Source: an uncultured Alphaproteobacteria bacterium
GTDB lineage: Bacteria > Pseudomonadota > Alphaproteobacteria > RF32 > CAG-239
Direction of reading: 5' to 3'
Assembly (NCBI GenBank): GCA_910580155.1
Contig: CAJTWX010000023.1
Coordinates: 1-19,955, forward strand
Length of the DNA: 19,955 bases
Each line of letters opens with the position of its first letter. Position 1 is the stretch's first letter. The notes beneath the pieces were generated by a model. It did not search any database and was not told where the DNA came from. It worked only from the letters and a program-made list of their open reading frames with translations. Of this stretch, positions 5,557 through 13,972 are shown piece after piece. The position numbers were made by a program, and so were the translations under genes.

Positions 5557-6768
5557 TCAATCGGCAAAACAAAACCTTAATTCCTCTACCTCTGGCAATA
5601 CCGTACTAACCTGAACATCCGCCCCTTCAGCCCCACCGGATGCCACAACGCCGGTTAAAGCATAAGAGTTAACCCTTGAATAAGGCACCGCATAATATTT
5701 CCCTGCCGTTTCAAAAAGTTTATAGGCTTCTAATCCGTTATAATTCCCGTCTTTCCAAGCCAAAAAGACCTCGGTCAAATCCGGACTTACTGTCAAACTA
5801 AGCTCGGTTTTTGTTTTAAGTGCATCCGGCCAATCTATTTCGAAAACCACCTCTTCAAACGCCCCGCTCACCCATTTATACACCCGCGCATCGTGTATCT
5901 CATCGCAGGCAATCGCCAAAATGCCTGCATCGTTATTATACTTTACACAGCATTCTTTGCCAATAAAAGCCTGCAAACTTGCCGGCAAGTCTTCCGCCGG
6001 CGCAAAGACGGAACCATCTTCAAAAGCACTTCCCGTAAATTTATAAATACAGAAATAATAAAGTGATACTCCACCTCCGCTTATATCGTTGCCACCAATC
6101 GCATAGCTGCCGTCATTCCAGTCGTTTGTGAAATAAATAAAGGAATAGTCACTTGGCAACGCAAACGTCCGCATTGTTGCATTATCCCGTATATCACTCC
6201 AAACCCTTAATTTATTCTGATATACGTTACTGGCCGCATAACTTTCTTCGTCATCCCTCATATAGCAGATGTTATTCTGTATAGTTCCCAACTTCGCTAC
6301 CGCTTCCGTAAAATCAGCTATCGCTCCGGTCGTTTTGTCATAAGGCAAAAGATAAGTCGCACGGTCTGAGCTGTTAAATTTAACCACATACCGACCGTTG
6401 CAAATATAATAAACATCAAGAGTAATTCCCGTTCCCCAAGCAGTCGCAATAGATTCTTTATTAAAGCACATTCCGTTGCGAAAATATACAAAATGCACAT
6501 AAGTGCTTATCAGATTCCACGACGGCACACTCTCCAACACCGCGCCGTTCCACCTGTAATAACGAGCACTGTATCTGTCAAAATAAACCCCGTCATACCA
6601 CTGACCTAACCCCGGAGAACCCCTTGTTCCTGCAATCCCTTGCCGTACAACATTCGTTTTTAAAACCCATATCTTATCCCCTTTGGCAACCGCTCCTCCA
6701 GTCTCATTTATAGCCGTCACCACATCCATGCCGGCACTCCCCGCCACAGCATTTGTTCTTCCAAGCAT
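5557..6768 (-). CDS. Probable phage tail fibre or virion surface protein
   Basis: 403-aa protein, beta-rich with spaced Tyr/Trp and recurring segments of the form 'YKFTGSAFEDG' and 'YKWVSGAFEEV', which suggests a beta-propeller or repeated beta-sheet domain. The first 60 residues are Gly-rich (VVRQGIAGTRGSPGLGQWYDG), resembling a virion-attachment segment. It lies directly after the collar-type tail gene with its AGGAG site overlapping that gene's stop region. Role in host binding is inferred from position and composition; no depolymerase motif is visible. Confidence 0.6.
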   Translation of the reverse strand: MLGRTNAVAGSAGMDVVTAINETGGAVAKGDKIWVLKTNVVRQGIAGTRGSPGLGQWYDGVYFDRYSARYYRWNGAVLESVPSWNLISTYVHFVYFRNGMCFNKESIATAWGTGITLDVYYICNGRYVVKFNSSDRATYLLPYDKTTGAIADFTEAVAKLGTIQNNICYMRDDEESYAASNVYQNKLRVWSDIRDNATMRTFALPSDYSFIYFTNDWNDGSYAIGGNDISGGGVSLYYFCIYKFTGSAFEDGSVFAPAEDLPASLQAFIGKECCVKYNNDAGILAIACDEIHDARVYKWVSGAFEEVVFEIDWPDALKTKTELSLTVSPDLTEVFLAWKDGNYNGLEAYKLFETAGKYYAVPYSRVNSYALTGVVASGGAEGADVQVSTVLPEVEELRFCFAD

Positions 6769-6777
6769 TTCTTTCTC

Positions 6778-7965
6778 CTAGTAAATCACCACTACATCAA
6801 CATACAATTGTTTTTCTGGAATTTTTTTTGCATAGATATACGCAAATAATCTCCCGCTGGAAGTTGTTTCTCCATTGCACGTCGGAGAATAATTACCGCT
6901 TACAGCTTCTTCTTCCCGAAAAATAAGTTCAATACTCTTCGGAACAATTCCCACTTTGTTTTCCCATACTTTAAATGCAGCTTCGTATTGATACGCCCCG
7001 TCATAATTCAAACGCCGATACCACGAATTATTAGAAATCTCAAAACTCAGTCGTACAACACCGGCCTTTTCAGAAATCTTAGCATCAACCTCCGACTTTG
7101 TGTAAACATCTGTAAACTCTTCCAATCTGTCAAACTCTGCTTGCAATCTTGTAACATATTCGTCATATTTTGTTTGCAGCTCGCTTAACGCCTCGTTTAA
7201 CTGAGTTGCCAGAGCATCCACATCAAAACGTGATATTTCAGCTGTGTTATTAACGACTTGTAAATAACAATAAATTCGCACAGCTGCTGGTTGTACCGTA
7301 TTACTATTGCCATATACACTATTACTTTTAGAAGCATCTAAACTTATTTCAATATTATGATGCCTTCCGCCACTTCCTCCTGCTCCTGACTGTCCATTAT
7401 AGATGGCTTTTAAAGCACCGTTAGAACTTGGTGGCGTCTGCACGGATTCCAAATATTTAATATTTCCTGTAATATTCGGCAAACCGGCATTAACTTCCCC
7501 AACTTCGTTTAGATCAGCAATGCTTGAGATAAACCTTGTCACCTTTGGCAGCCGAATGTGCCCATTAAGCTTGTCAATATAAAACGCCGCACACTGCCCG
7601 AATTGTTCAAGTTTAGTCTCGTATGCTGCATTGTCTGCTACAGTCTTAACCTGCCCTTTGTCCGCCATATCATTAAGCTTTTTCCAAAATTCCGGATAAA
7701 GCGTTTTGGCATTGGTTAAAGTCTGCCCCGTCCAGAGCGGAAAAGCCCCCGTCGGAGCTACAGCCTCAAAACGATAAAGAATGCTCATCATTTCGCTTGT
7801 CGGCTTTTCTTTAAGCTCGGTCAAAACTTTAGTTAAATTGTTAATCTCGGTATTAACCCCCGCCATCGCCGTTTGAATAGCATAAAAATTACCCATAACC
7901 TCCGAGGCAACAGCCTTTGTACCGCCTACCAGCTCATACGGATAAACTAACGTCGTCCCTGCCAT
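6778..7965 (-). CDS. Phage tail protein with collar-like domain
   Basis: 395-aa protein. I chose the ATG at 7965 (MAGTTLVYPYELVGG) because GGGAG lies just upstream; the open frame continues 34 codons further but into the preceding gene. N-terminal residues 1-60 look like an attachment or coiled-coil section. Residues about 65-170 resemble a tail-collar domain (RFEAVAPTGAFPLWTGQTL followed later by HIRLPKVTRFI). A short coiled coil (ALSELQTKYDEYVTRLQAEF) and a beta-rich C-terminal domain follow. It probably forms a trimeric tail spike, collar or fibre. It sits between a probable ejection protein and a second tail protein. Confidence 0.68.
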   Translation of the reverse strand: MAGTTLVYPYELVGGTKAVASEVMGNFYAIQTAMAGVNTEINNLTKVLTELKEKPTSEMMSILYRFEAVAPTGAFPLWTGQTLTNAKTLYPEFWKKLNDMADKGQVKTVADNAAYETKLEQFGQCAAFYIDKLNGHIRLPKVTRFISSIADLNEVGEVNAGLPNITGNIKYLESVQTPPSSNGALKAIYNGQSGAGGSGGRHHNIEISLDASKSNSVYGNSNTVQPAAVRIYCYLQVVNNTAEISRFDVDALATQLNEALSELQTKYDEYVTRLQAEFDRLEEFTDVYTKSEVDAKISEKAGVVRLSFEISNNSWYRRLNYDGAYQYEAAFKVWENKVGIVPKSIELIFREEEAVSGNYSPTCNGETTSSGRLFAYIYAKKIPEKQLYVDVVVIY

Positions 7966-7981
7966 ATTTTTTTTACTCCCT

Positions 7982-10288
7982 TTAATTTTCGTTTGCAAAC
8001 ATTGCCGCAAGATAATTTGCGAGCGTCGGATATTGTTCTGCCCAAATATTATCTTCAACACCGACAAAGTTTGGATTTAATAAGTTTTGCGCTGCTTTTT
8101 CATAAGCACTTCCCCGAAGTTTTTGATTAAGCCAATCTAAAGCAGCCCCTTTTGCTGCTCCGGGGGTTTCCCCTTGTTCTCTTAAAAACAATTTTTCTGC
8201 TTCCGGCGTTACCAGCTTATTTTCCGCTTTTTCACCCAGTTTTCCCAAACGCCCGTAACGCACATTTTGTCGGTTTAATCCTTCCATCAGTGTATTATAT
8301 CTGTTTTGCGGTAAAACTTCGGCAAGTGTATTTTCATATTTAAGAGCATTTTTCGCCAAATTACGCCCCGTTAACGGATTATTTGTCATTCGATTAAACA
8401 CCCCTTGTGTAAAAGCATTTTGCTCCAGTGGCGCAAGACCTGAAATAAGCGCATCATTCCCGACAGCATCAGGATTATACCGCCGTCCCTGATTATATGC
8501 TTCTTCCATACGTTTAGCTTTGGCATATCCTCTGTCTCGTCCCTTTAAAGCAGCTCCAAGCTCTTTATCCACCCGTTTTTTCACCTCACGCAACGCAACT
8601 GTATCTTTCGTATCAAGCGAACTTAGCCGATTATTCGGGTTAGGCATCTGCGATCCGATAATTTTATCGTTCAATTCGCCTTTAATGCTGTTCAAACTCC
8701 CTAAAGACCCAAGCTTTTGATTAGTTTTCTTCGCCCCGCTGATAATAGCCGCATCCAAAGCCTCTGCCTGATACGGTGTCAATCCTTCATAAAGTTTGGA
8801 AATATGCGGAAGTTCAGGGTTGACAACTAAACCGTTACGTGTTATATTACCATTATTGGCAGCAGTTTCCAAGAGACGCCGTGAACTTGTCTCACCTCCG
8901 AAATCGCTTGGAAACTTCCTATGTAGAGACAAGTTCTGCATAGGAGCCGAAAACTGATTCGCTACATAATTTTCATTGGTATTAAATTTTCCATAAACTT
9001 TTCCATCAGGTTTTTGATATGCAAAATCATAAAAAGATTTGCCTGTTTGATTATCTATATATTTTTTTATAGAGTAATTATGTATATCGCCTCTAGGATT
9101 AACCTGCGTATATGTGATATCAGGTTTAACTAACGTATTATGCAAAGTCCGAACATAAGGAGCTCTACTGCGTTTTAGAAAATGCCCCAACTCCCCTGTT
9201 AATTCAGTTCCTGCATCTTCTGCTCTTTTCTGTAATATATCCAAATAATTATCAGCTGAACGCCCTAAACTTGGATTATACGAACTCTCTGCCTGAATAG
9301 CTTCTAACTGCGCCCTTGGCGAAAAATCCAACACTTCTTGCCCGGCATTTGCTTCCATAAAGTCGTGATACTTCTGTTTTTGGTTAGCAACCGTCTTTGG
9401 CACATCAATTCGCCGACTAAGCGAATTGTTAATTATACCCGCTGTTTCAGTGTTGATGTTTCGTGCCGTCTGCGGCGCTTTTTGCATAAATTCTGTTGCC
9501 ACATCATCGCTCGCACCAATCCCACGATGCATAACTTTCACAGCATCCGGATTATCCACCACATTCTCTAATCCGCCTTTAAGCCCTTTTGTCATTGATT
9601 TTGGTGAAAATTTAGAAACCGCCCAACCTATAGGAGCACCGGCAAGCCCCAAAGCTCCGCCAATTGCCCCGCCCAAAGCCGCATTATTAGCAATATCTCC
9701 TGAATTAGAAAAATCATTGTCAAAAGCCGATTGTATACCCGCATCTGCCGCACCGCCTGCCACAGCAGAGGGCACACCTAATAGTCGCGGACCTAACATT
9801 TTAGCTCCAAGTCCTGCTGTTAATTTCGGTATACCCCGATAAGCCCCATAAAGACCGGACGCAAAGTTAGCAGCTTTGTTGTAGTTGCCTAGCCCCTCAT
9901 TTTCAGCTAATGTTTGTAATTCTTTCTGTCGCTCGTCTGCTCCCAAACCAAGTTTACGCGCCGCCCAGCCGTATCCACCCAATGTTGCTCCGTTAAGCCC
10001 GCTTTCAAGGCCACCAAGTAAACCCGCGCCTAGTCCTCTTAATCCGGCAGATAGGACGCCGCTCGTATAATTTCCCGAAGGCTGCGCTCTTAATTCTGGT
10101 GATAATGATTGTAATTTCGGCAACGTTTGAGTTTCTGATTCCGGTGATGTAGAGTGATACCCTATCTTTTGCACAAAACTGTCAAAAGGCATATCCGAAT
10201 AATACTTTTTGTGCAATGCCCCTACTAACTGTTCATCTGAAAGACTGTCATATTGCGGATATTTAGCTCTAATTTCTGATATATTCAT
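7982..10288 (-). CDS. Phage ejection (internal virion) protein, possible nuclease-like insert
   Basis: 768-aa protein. Residues 1-45 form a short domain seen at the N-termini of many phage virion proteins (KYPQYDSLSDEQLVGALHKK, then YYSDMPFDSF). Residues 70-225 are Gly/Ala-rich with several membrane-compatible helices (LGAGLLGGLESGLNG, AALGGAIGGALGLAGAPIG), as in podovirus ejection proteins that form a DNA channel. Residues about 375-447 form a compact alpha/beta insert (LVKPDITYTQ, then GKSFYDFAY and KFNTNENYVANQF) that resembles phage-encoded barnase/EndoU/RelE-like domains. The rest is helical. AGGAG overlaps the stop of the upstream gene. Function as an injected protein is inferred from composition and neighbours. 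Confidence 0.65.
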   Translation of the reverse strand: MNISEIRAKYPQYDSLSDEQLVGALHKKYYSDMPFDSFVQKIGYHSTSPESETQTLPKLQSLSPELRAQPSGNYTSGVLSAGLRGLGAGLLGGLESGLNGATLGGYGWAARKLGLGADERQKELQTLAENEGLGNYNKAANFASGLYGAYRGIPKLTAGLGAKMLGPRLLGVPSAVAGGAADAGIQSAFDNDFSNSGDIANNAALGGAIGGALGLAGAPIGWAVSKFSPKSMTKGLKGGLENVVDNPDAVKVMHRGIGASDDVATEFMQKAPQTARNINTETAGIINNSLSRRIDVPKTVANQKQKYHDFMEANAGQEVLDFSPRAQLEAIQAESSYNPSLGRSADNYLDILQKRAEDAGTELTGELGHFLKRSRAPYVRTLHNTLVKPDITYTQVNPRGDIHNYSIKKYIDNQTGKSFYDFAYQKPDGKVYGKFNTNENYVANQFSAPMQNLSLHRKFPSDFGGETSSRRLLETAANNGNITRNGLVVNPELPHISKLYEGLTPYQAEALDAAIISGAKKTNQKLGSLGSLNSIKGELNDKIIGSQMPNPNNRLSSLDTKDTVALREVKKRVDKELGAALKGRDRGYAKAKRMEEAYNQGRRYNPDAVGNDALISGLAPLEQNAFTQGVFNRMTNNPLTGRNLAKNALKYENTLAEVLPQNRYNTLMEGLNRQNVRYGRLGKLGEKAENKLVTPEAEKLFLREQGETPGAAKGAALDWLNQKLRGSAYEKAAQNLLNPNFVGVEDNIWAEQYPTLANYLAAMFANEN

Positions 10289-10297
10289 CTAAAACTC

Positions 10298-11680
10298 CTA
10301 CAAAATCCCCAGCGGGTCATTATCGCTTAGAGTGTAAGTTTGTAAATTGCGTGCTGCCTGCGCCATCTCATCATATTTCGTATTCAGATAATTCTGTAAT
10401 TGCGCCTTTCTTTCTTCAGGTGTTCTGTTAGGATCCATAATAGTCTGTTTAACCCTTTCTCCCTCACGTTCTGTAAATTGAGCACCAAGTAAAGCACGTA
10501 ATTGAGGCAATACGTTATTTTCTATAATATTTTCCATTTCAGCTCTGGCCACAGCACCCTCTGTAGCAGGAAGCCCAAGCTGTTTACGCCCCTCATTATA
10601 TAGACCTCCCGCCCACGTATAGGTTGCCTTATCAGATAAATCCATTAACTTATTAACGTTTTTTTCTATCAACGGCATAGATGCTTTAAAATTACGCAAC
10701 TTCTCTTCCTGTTCGGAGTAAGCCTTTGCACGATTTTCTTCAACTTTTTTATCAAAAGTGCTTTGTTGCGGTTTTAAGCTGTTTTGATAATAAAGTTTTG
10801 CAAATTCATTATCCATATTTTCTTTCCGTACCCTGTCTTCATAAGCTCTCTGTTGGTCTAACAATCCTTGTTCATATTCTCTGCTATCATTAAGCATTTG
10901 TTGACTATAAGTTCTTTCATCAGCCAACCTTTGATTATAAATATCATTAGCTCTTTGTTCAGCTTCCAAAGTTGCCTTTTGATTACGTAACCAATCATTC
11001 TGCGCTCTTTGATATGCTATATCAGATAAATCAGTCCTTAAGTTTCTCTCAAACTCTCTTTGCTGATTAGAATTTGCCATCTGTTCCCGATTCCAATCAA
11101 GCATCGCCTGTCTGGATATAGCATCTTGTTTAGCCTGATTTTGCCAATTTTCCCTTGTAAAATCCTGATTTAATCCTAAAATCTCTTTATTACGATTAAA
11201 TGCTTCTTCGGCAAGAGCGCGCTGAAAACCTTGATTAGCATTTCTATCTTCAAGAGCATATTGCCTTTTTTCTTTTGCTAATTCCCTCTGAAATTCTCTA
11301 TTACTTCTTAATTCCGCCAATCTTCGTTCATAATCTAATTGTGCATCTTCCCGTGCTACCTGCAATCTCTTATCCCACAGTTCCGCCTGTTGCTGTCGAT
11401 TCTTCTCGGCGTTCTGCCAATACATCACATTTTTGGCATATTCCTGTGCCAGCCGGTTCTGGTCTTGCTCTTTGTTGTAAATTCCTCTGGCCGTATTTCC
11501 TGCTCCGACAATACCATACCCCAACGCATCTTTTAACCCGCCGCCGGTAAGCCCCACACTGAGCGCAGTACCTAAGCCCCCGAGTGTCATCCGGCCGCCT
11601 TTTGAGCCCGCCCAGTTTTTAAAACTCCCCCAAAGGCTATTATCCTGCGGTTGCTGTTCTCCCAAGTTCACCTGCGCCAT
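10298..11680 (-). CDS. Phage internal virion protein, coiled-coil rich
   Basis: 460 aa from the ATG at 11680 (MAQVNLGEQQPQ). Residues 15-70 hold a Gly-rich hydrophobic segment; about 75-330 are one long Gln/Asn/Arg/Glu-rich helical region (repeats such as RQQQAELWDKRLQVARED), probably coiled coil, as in podovirus inner-core or ejection proteins. The C-terminus is helical. The start is uncertain: no ribosome binding site precedes the ATG, and the frame stays open upstream to 11812 (including SDINVRYGDPISNI) antisense to the integrase. The native N-terminus may have been lost at the deletion junction near 11.69-11.73 kb. Confidence 0.6.
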   Translation of the reverse strand: MAQVNLGEQQPQDNSLWGSFKNWAGSKGGRMTLGGLGTALSVGLTGGGLKDALGYGIVGAGNTARGIYNKEQDQNRLAQEYAKNVMYWQNAEKNRQQQAELWDKRLQVAREDAQLDYERRLAELRSNREFQRELAKEKRQYALEDRNANQGFQRALAEEAFNRNKEILGLNQDFTRENWQNQAKQDAISRQAMLDWNREQMANSNQQREFERNLRTDLSDIAYQRAQNDWLRNQKATLEAEQRANDIYNQRLADERTYSQQMLNDSREYEQGLLDQQRAYEDRVRKENMDNEFAKLYYQNSLKPQQSTFDKKVEENRAKAYSEQEEKLRNFKASMPLIEKNVNKLMDLSDKATYTWAGGLYNEGRKQLGLPATEGAVARAEMENIIENNVLPQLRALLGAQFTEREGERVKQTIMDPNRTPEERKAQLQNYLNTKYDEMAQAARNLQTYTLSDNDPLGIL

Positions 11681-11728
11681 AATATTTGAAATAGGGTCGC
11701 CATACCGGACGTTAATGTCAGAGATTTT

Positions 11729-12310
11729 ATGCTTAAAGAAAAAGCCGAGAATATCCGTTATATCCCCGATTGGAAAACCCTTGATAAAATAGTTAATGCA
11801 GCTGCCGCACATTTACAGCCGATTATCCTCTTTGCAGTTTTAACCGGTTTAAGGAAATCTAACATCTTAAATTTAAAATGGAGCAATATCATCGGCGACC
11901 AAATTGTAATCAGCGTCAAAGACTGCCAACACGAAGATGGTAAAGATATATATAAAGACCTCTTCCCCGCCTTAAAAGAAATCATATCCGCGCAACCGAA
12001 AGTCAGCCCGTATATATTCACCTATAAAGGCGAAAGGATAAAGGATATCAAGACAGCATGGCATAGTGCGTTAAAAAAATCCGGTTTACCATATATAAAC
12101 TTCCATACATTACGCCACACACACGCCACATGGCTGTTACGAGGAACAGGAAACTTGAAGCTTGTGCAACAATCACTTGGTCATTCAGATATTAAAATTA
12201 CCACAAAATACGCCCATTCCGAGCCGATAGGAAGTACATTGGAAAAAATCTTCACCCGTTTCCCGGAAGAAAAAACACCTAACGACTATCCTTATTTAAA
12301 AGCAATATGA
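11729..12310 (+). pseudogene. Tyrosine integrase fragment: catalytic domain only
   Basis: 193-aa C-terminal catalytic domain of a phage tyrosine recombinase. All key residues are present: Arg42 (GLRKSN), His126-x-x-Arg129 (HTLRH), His152 (GHSD) and the nucleophile Tyr161 (TTKYAH). Full-length relatives have about 330-400 aa; the arm-binding and SAM-like core-binding domains are missing. The frame is open only about 40 nt upstream of the ATG (a TGA lies at 11687), where it meets the structural gene head to head. The MLKEKAENIRYIPDW segment looks like the natural inter-domain linker, so the truncation lies just before it. It probably cannot excise the prophage alone. Confidence 0.85.
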
Positions 12311-12325
12311 GAATCGCCAATAAGA

Positions 12326-12347
12326 GTGTGTCAAAAGTGTGTCAAAA
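12326..12347 (+). promoter_or_regulatory. Putative integrase arm-type sites, right end
   Basis: GTGTGTCAAAA occurs twice in perfect tandem (12326-12336, 12337-12347), just past the integrase stop and about 110 bp from the att core. A similar pair lies at 1676-1694. The rest of 12311-12454 shows no gene. Confidence 0.45.
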
Positions 12348-12454
12348 CAACATCACGAATCGCTTAAAAGCAGCATATTTCGGCATTAAACAGCAACAAA
12401 AAAAGCTCTTGATATTTACCAAAAAAGCCGCAAAACCTTTGGAAAATCAGGAGC

Positions 12455-12511
12455 TTGTAACTGGTGCACTCGGCGGGGTTCGAACTCACAACCTTCTGAT
12501 CCGTAGTCAGA
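12455..12511. repeat. attR: 57-bp core within intact tRNA-Arg
   Basis: Identical to 1572-1628. Phage-borne sequence from here restores the 3' part of the tRNA gene; the 5' part (12512-12538) is chromosomal. Confidence 0.93.
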
Positions 12512-12538
12512 TGCTCTATCCAGTTGAGCTACGAGTGC
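12462..12538 (-). tRNA. tRNA-Arg (ACG), prophage target
   Basis: 77-nt tRNA with encoded CCA. The acceptor stem GCACTCG pairs with CGAGTGC. The anticodon stem TCTGA/TCAGA encloses CTACGGA, giving anticodon ACG (read as ICG, arginine CGN codons). The T arm contains GTTCGAACC. Its 3' part lies in the 57-bp att core. Its former terminator is now 10.9 kb away at 1550-1573, so transcription may run on into the prophage end. Confidence 0.95.
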
Positions 12539-12551
12539 GTAACTGAGAGTG

Positions 12552-12580
12552 TTTTTAACCCATCAAATTTGAAATGTAAA
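12552..12580 (-). promoter_or_regulatory. Probable promoter of tRNA-Arg
   Basis: Minus-strand TTTACA (12575-12580) and TAAAAA (12552-12557) are spaced by 17 nt and end 13 nt before the tRNA 5' end. Farther upstream, 12581-12757 holds several T tracts (A tracts on the transcribed strand) and no convincing gene. Confidence 0.5.
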
Positions 12581-12686
12581 GCATTTTTTTCATTTTTTTT
12601 GATTTTTTTTCACTTTTTTTAATAACCGGCTCAACTGCCGTCATTTTTTTTAAGATAGTCCCCCCTTTTTTTACCGTTATCACGCA

Positions 12687-12703
12687 GCTTGCCTGCAAGC
12701 CGT
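12687..12703. repeat. Fragment of the chromosomal repeat core
   Basis: GCTTGCCTGCAAGCCGT matches the central hairpin of the long repeats at 14495-14532 and 19797-19833 but lacks the AGTCATTGCGAG and GGCAATCT arms; a decayed copy or a shared hairpin. Confidence 0.45.
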
Positions 12704-12757
12704 CAGGAAAACTCATATCGCAAAAGCCGCTGCTCTCAAACACGCACTTGCAACACT

Positions 12758-13195
12758 TTACCGTCCATCACGGCTTAAAAATTTACTCCGCCCCAAAAAC
12801 GCCAGCGAGTCCGCTACCATATTGTTTGCCGCATCTTTGTCATAATGCCGCTTATGCGCTTTCACTTTCACCACCGTTACCCCTTTGCAACGTTTAATCT
12901 GATATGCCCGATATTTGCATTCCAAGTGGTTAAGATACTGCTCGTGCGTGCGTTTTTTTTCCGACACACCATTTATTATATATTGATAAGCAGTTTGGCT
13001 GTCAGTATAAATTGTCGCCTGTCCGTGGGTTAAAATACACGCCAAATGAATAGCAAACAACTCCCCCGCATTCGCCGTCCGACACGGCACAAATAACGCA
13101 TAGTCTTTGCGCTTGTGCCCGTCAATAATCACAATCCCCACGCCGGCAACGCCGTTATCTTTATCAAAACTCGCATCGGTATATGCCTCAATCAT
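12758..13195 (-). CDS. rnhA: RNase HI-family ribonuclease
   Basis: 145-aa RNase H fold enzyme, which cuts the RNA strand of RNA-DNA hybrids (R-loops, primers). The metal-binding set is complete: Asp7 (YTDAS), Glu45 (NAGELFAIH), Asp65 (YTDSQTAY) and Asp129 (NMVADSLA), plus His114 (VKAHKRH) in the flexible catalytic loop. Length is close to the usual 150 aa. The loop between helices is divergent from E. coli RNase HI, so a second RNase H-like paralogue (type used in 'ribonuclease H family protein' annotations) is possible. Monocistronic, with a possible promoter at 13217-13245. Confidence 0.85.
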   Translation of the reverse strand: MIEAYTDASFDKDNGVAGVGIVIIDGHKRKDYALFVPCRTANAGELFAIHLACILTHGQATIYTDSQTAYQYIINGVSEKKRTHEQYLNHLECKYRAYQIKRCKGVTVVKVKAHKRHYDKDAANNMVADSLAFLGRSKFLSRDGR

Positions 13196-13216
13196 TCTCG
13201 TTCTTTCTTCTTAATA

Positions 13217-13245
13217 TTATTAAACCGGACAAAACAATATACCAA
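13217..13245 (-). promoter_or_regulatory. Possible promoter of the RNase H gene
   Basis: Minus-strand TTGGTA (13240-13245) and TAATAA (13217-13222) with a 17-nt spacer, about 20 nt before the start codon. Confidence 0.35.
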
Positions 13246-13302
13246 ATACTAACGTTTCCTCTCTTTTGTTAAACTACGTCTGCCCAAACACAGAGAGAAT
13301 AC

Positions 13303-13851
13303 TCAAAAATTCACACTCAGCCAGGTAAAGAGCACATTCCCATCGTTCTTCACCCCCGGAACATACGCCGCATTAAGCGACACGCGCTTTTTATAGCTGA
13401 TACCCGCCATCGGCAGCGGCAGAGGAACCGGAATATACGAATACTCGTGACGCTGCGTCAGCCCCAGTGTATAGCCATATCCCGCAAGCCAGTCCTCATT
13501 ACAGTCAAGCGCCGTATTATAAAGCCGCGCATAGCCAAACATCGTCTGCATATAGCGATTCGAGTCTTTAAATGCCATCGCATAAAGCCCGTGCCAGTCG
13601 TTTCCCTCATAGCGGGAAAGCCCTAACCCGAAGCCCCAAGGCTCTTCGTTATACTTTTTAATATGCTCCCTGTCATATGTCAGCCTATTGTGCCACACGC
13701 GAAGAGGAATCATTGCACTCCAACGCCCCTCGTCATAGGTCTGTGCCACATCGGCCTTCAAACCATCCACATAATCCCCGATAACGCCGGCTTTTGCCCC
13801 CGACATCATCACCGCCATAAAAAATAACACTGCGCCCAAACGCATAAACAT
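13303..13851 (-). CDS. pagP: Lipid A palmitoyltransferase PagP
   Basis: Outer-membrane beta-barrel enzyme that moves palmitate from a phospholipid to lipid A, which strengthens the outer membrane against cationic peptides and weakens TLR4 signalling. I chose the ATG at 13851 (AGGGA upstream), giving 182 aa with a signal peptide that ends AKA before Gly-Val-Ile; the mature part is then 161 aa, the size of the E. coli enzyme. Catalytic residues are visible: His33 of the mature form (VWHNRLTYD) and Asp75-Ser76 (AMAFKDS). Family signatures PWGFGLGLSR and GNDWHGLYAMAFKDS and the final NVLFTWLSVNF strand match well. It is divergent from a small lipoprotein gene. Confidence 0.92.
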   Translation of the reverse strand: MFMRLGAVLFFMAVMMSGAKAGVIGDYVDGLKADVAQTYDEGRWSAMIPLRVWHNRLTYDREHIKKYNEEPWGFGLGLSRYEGNDWHGLYAMAFKDSNRYMQTMFGYARLYNTALDCNEDWLAGYGYTLGLTQRHEYSYIPVPLPLPMAGISYKKRVSLNAAYVPGVKNDGNVLFTWLSVNF

Positions 13852-13972
13852 AGTCCAAGTCCCTAAAATAGTTCCAAAACAATAAAACTTTCGGCGCACG
13901 CCGCCAAAAATTAAGCTTTTATTTACATTTTGGCATTACTTTATAGAAAATAACCAAGATTGCAAGGAAAAA

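Larger units (their letters stand above)
1572..12511. mobile_element. Deleted podovirus-like prophage in tRNA-Arg(ACG)
   Basis: The unit is bounded by perfect 57-bp direct repeats 10,883 bp apart. The right end rebuilds a complete tRNA-Arg and the left end carries its displaced 3' part. The content is phage-like: two probable ejection proteins, tail proteins, a lysis cassette and an integrase catalytic domain. There is no terminase, portal, major capsid, replication gene or repressor, and the integrase lacks its N-terminal half at the boundary with the structural genes. By eye the region is more AT-rich than its flanks, and it carries none of the AGTCATTGCGAG repeats that pepper the chromosome to its right. 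Confidence 0.9.

Noticed and set aside
12307..12546. 79-aa plus-strand frame with GGVRTHNLLIRSQML
   Set aside because: Its C-terminal half is the antisense translation of tRNA-Arg, a common false gene; the N-terminal half is att-flank sequence.
12555..12743. 62-aa minus-strand frame with Lys-rich end
   Set aside because: Mostly translation of T tracts and of a repeat core (DGLQAS); no ribosome binding site and it starts with GTG.
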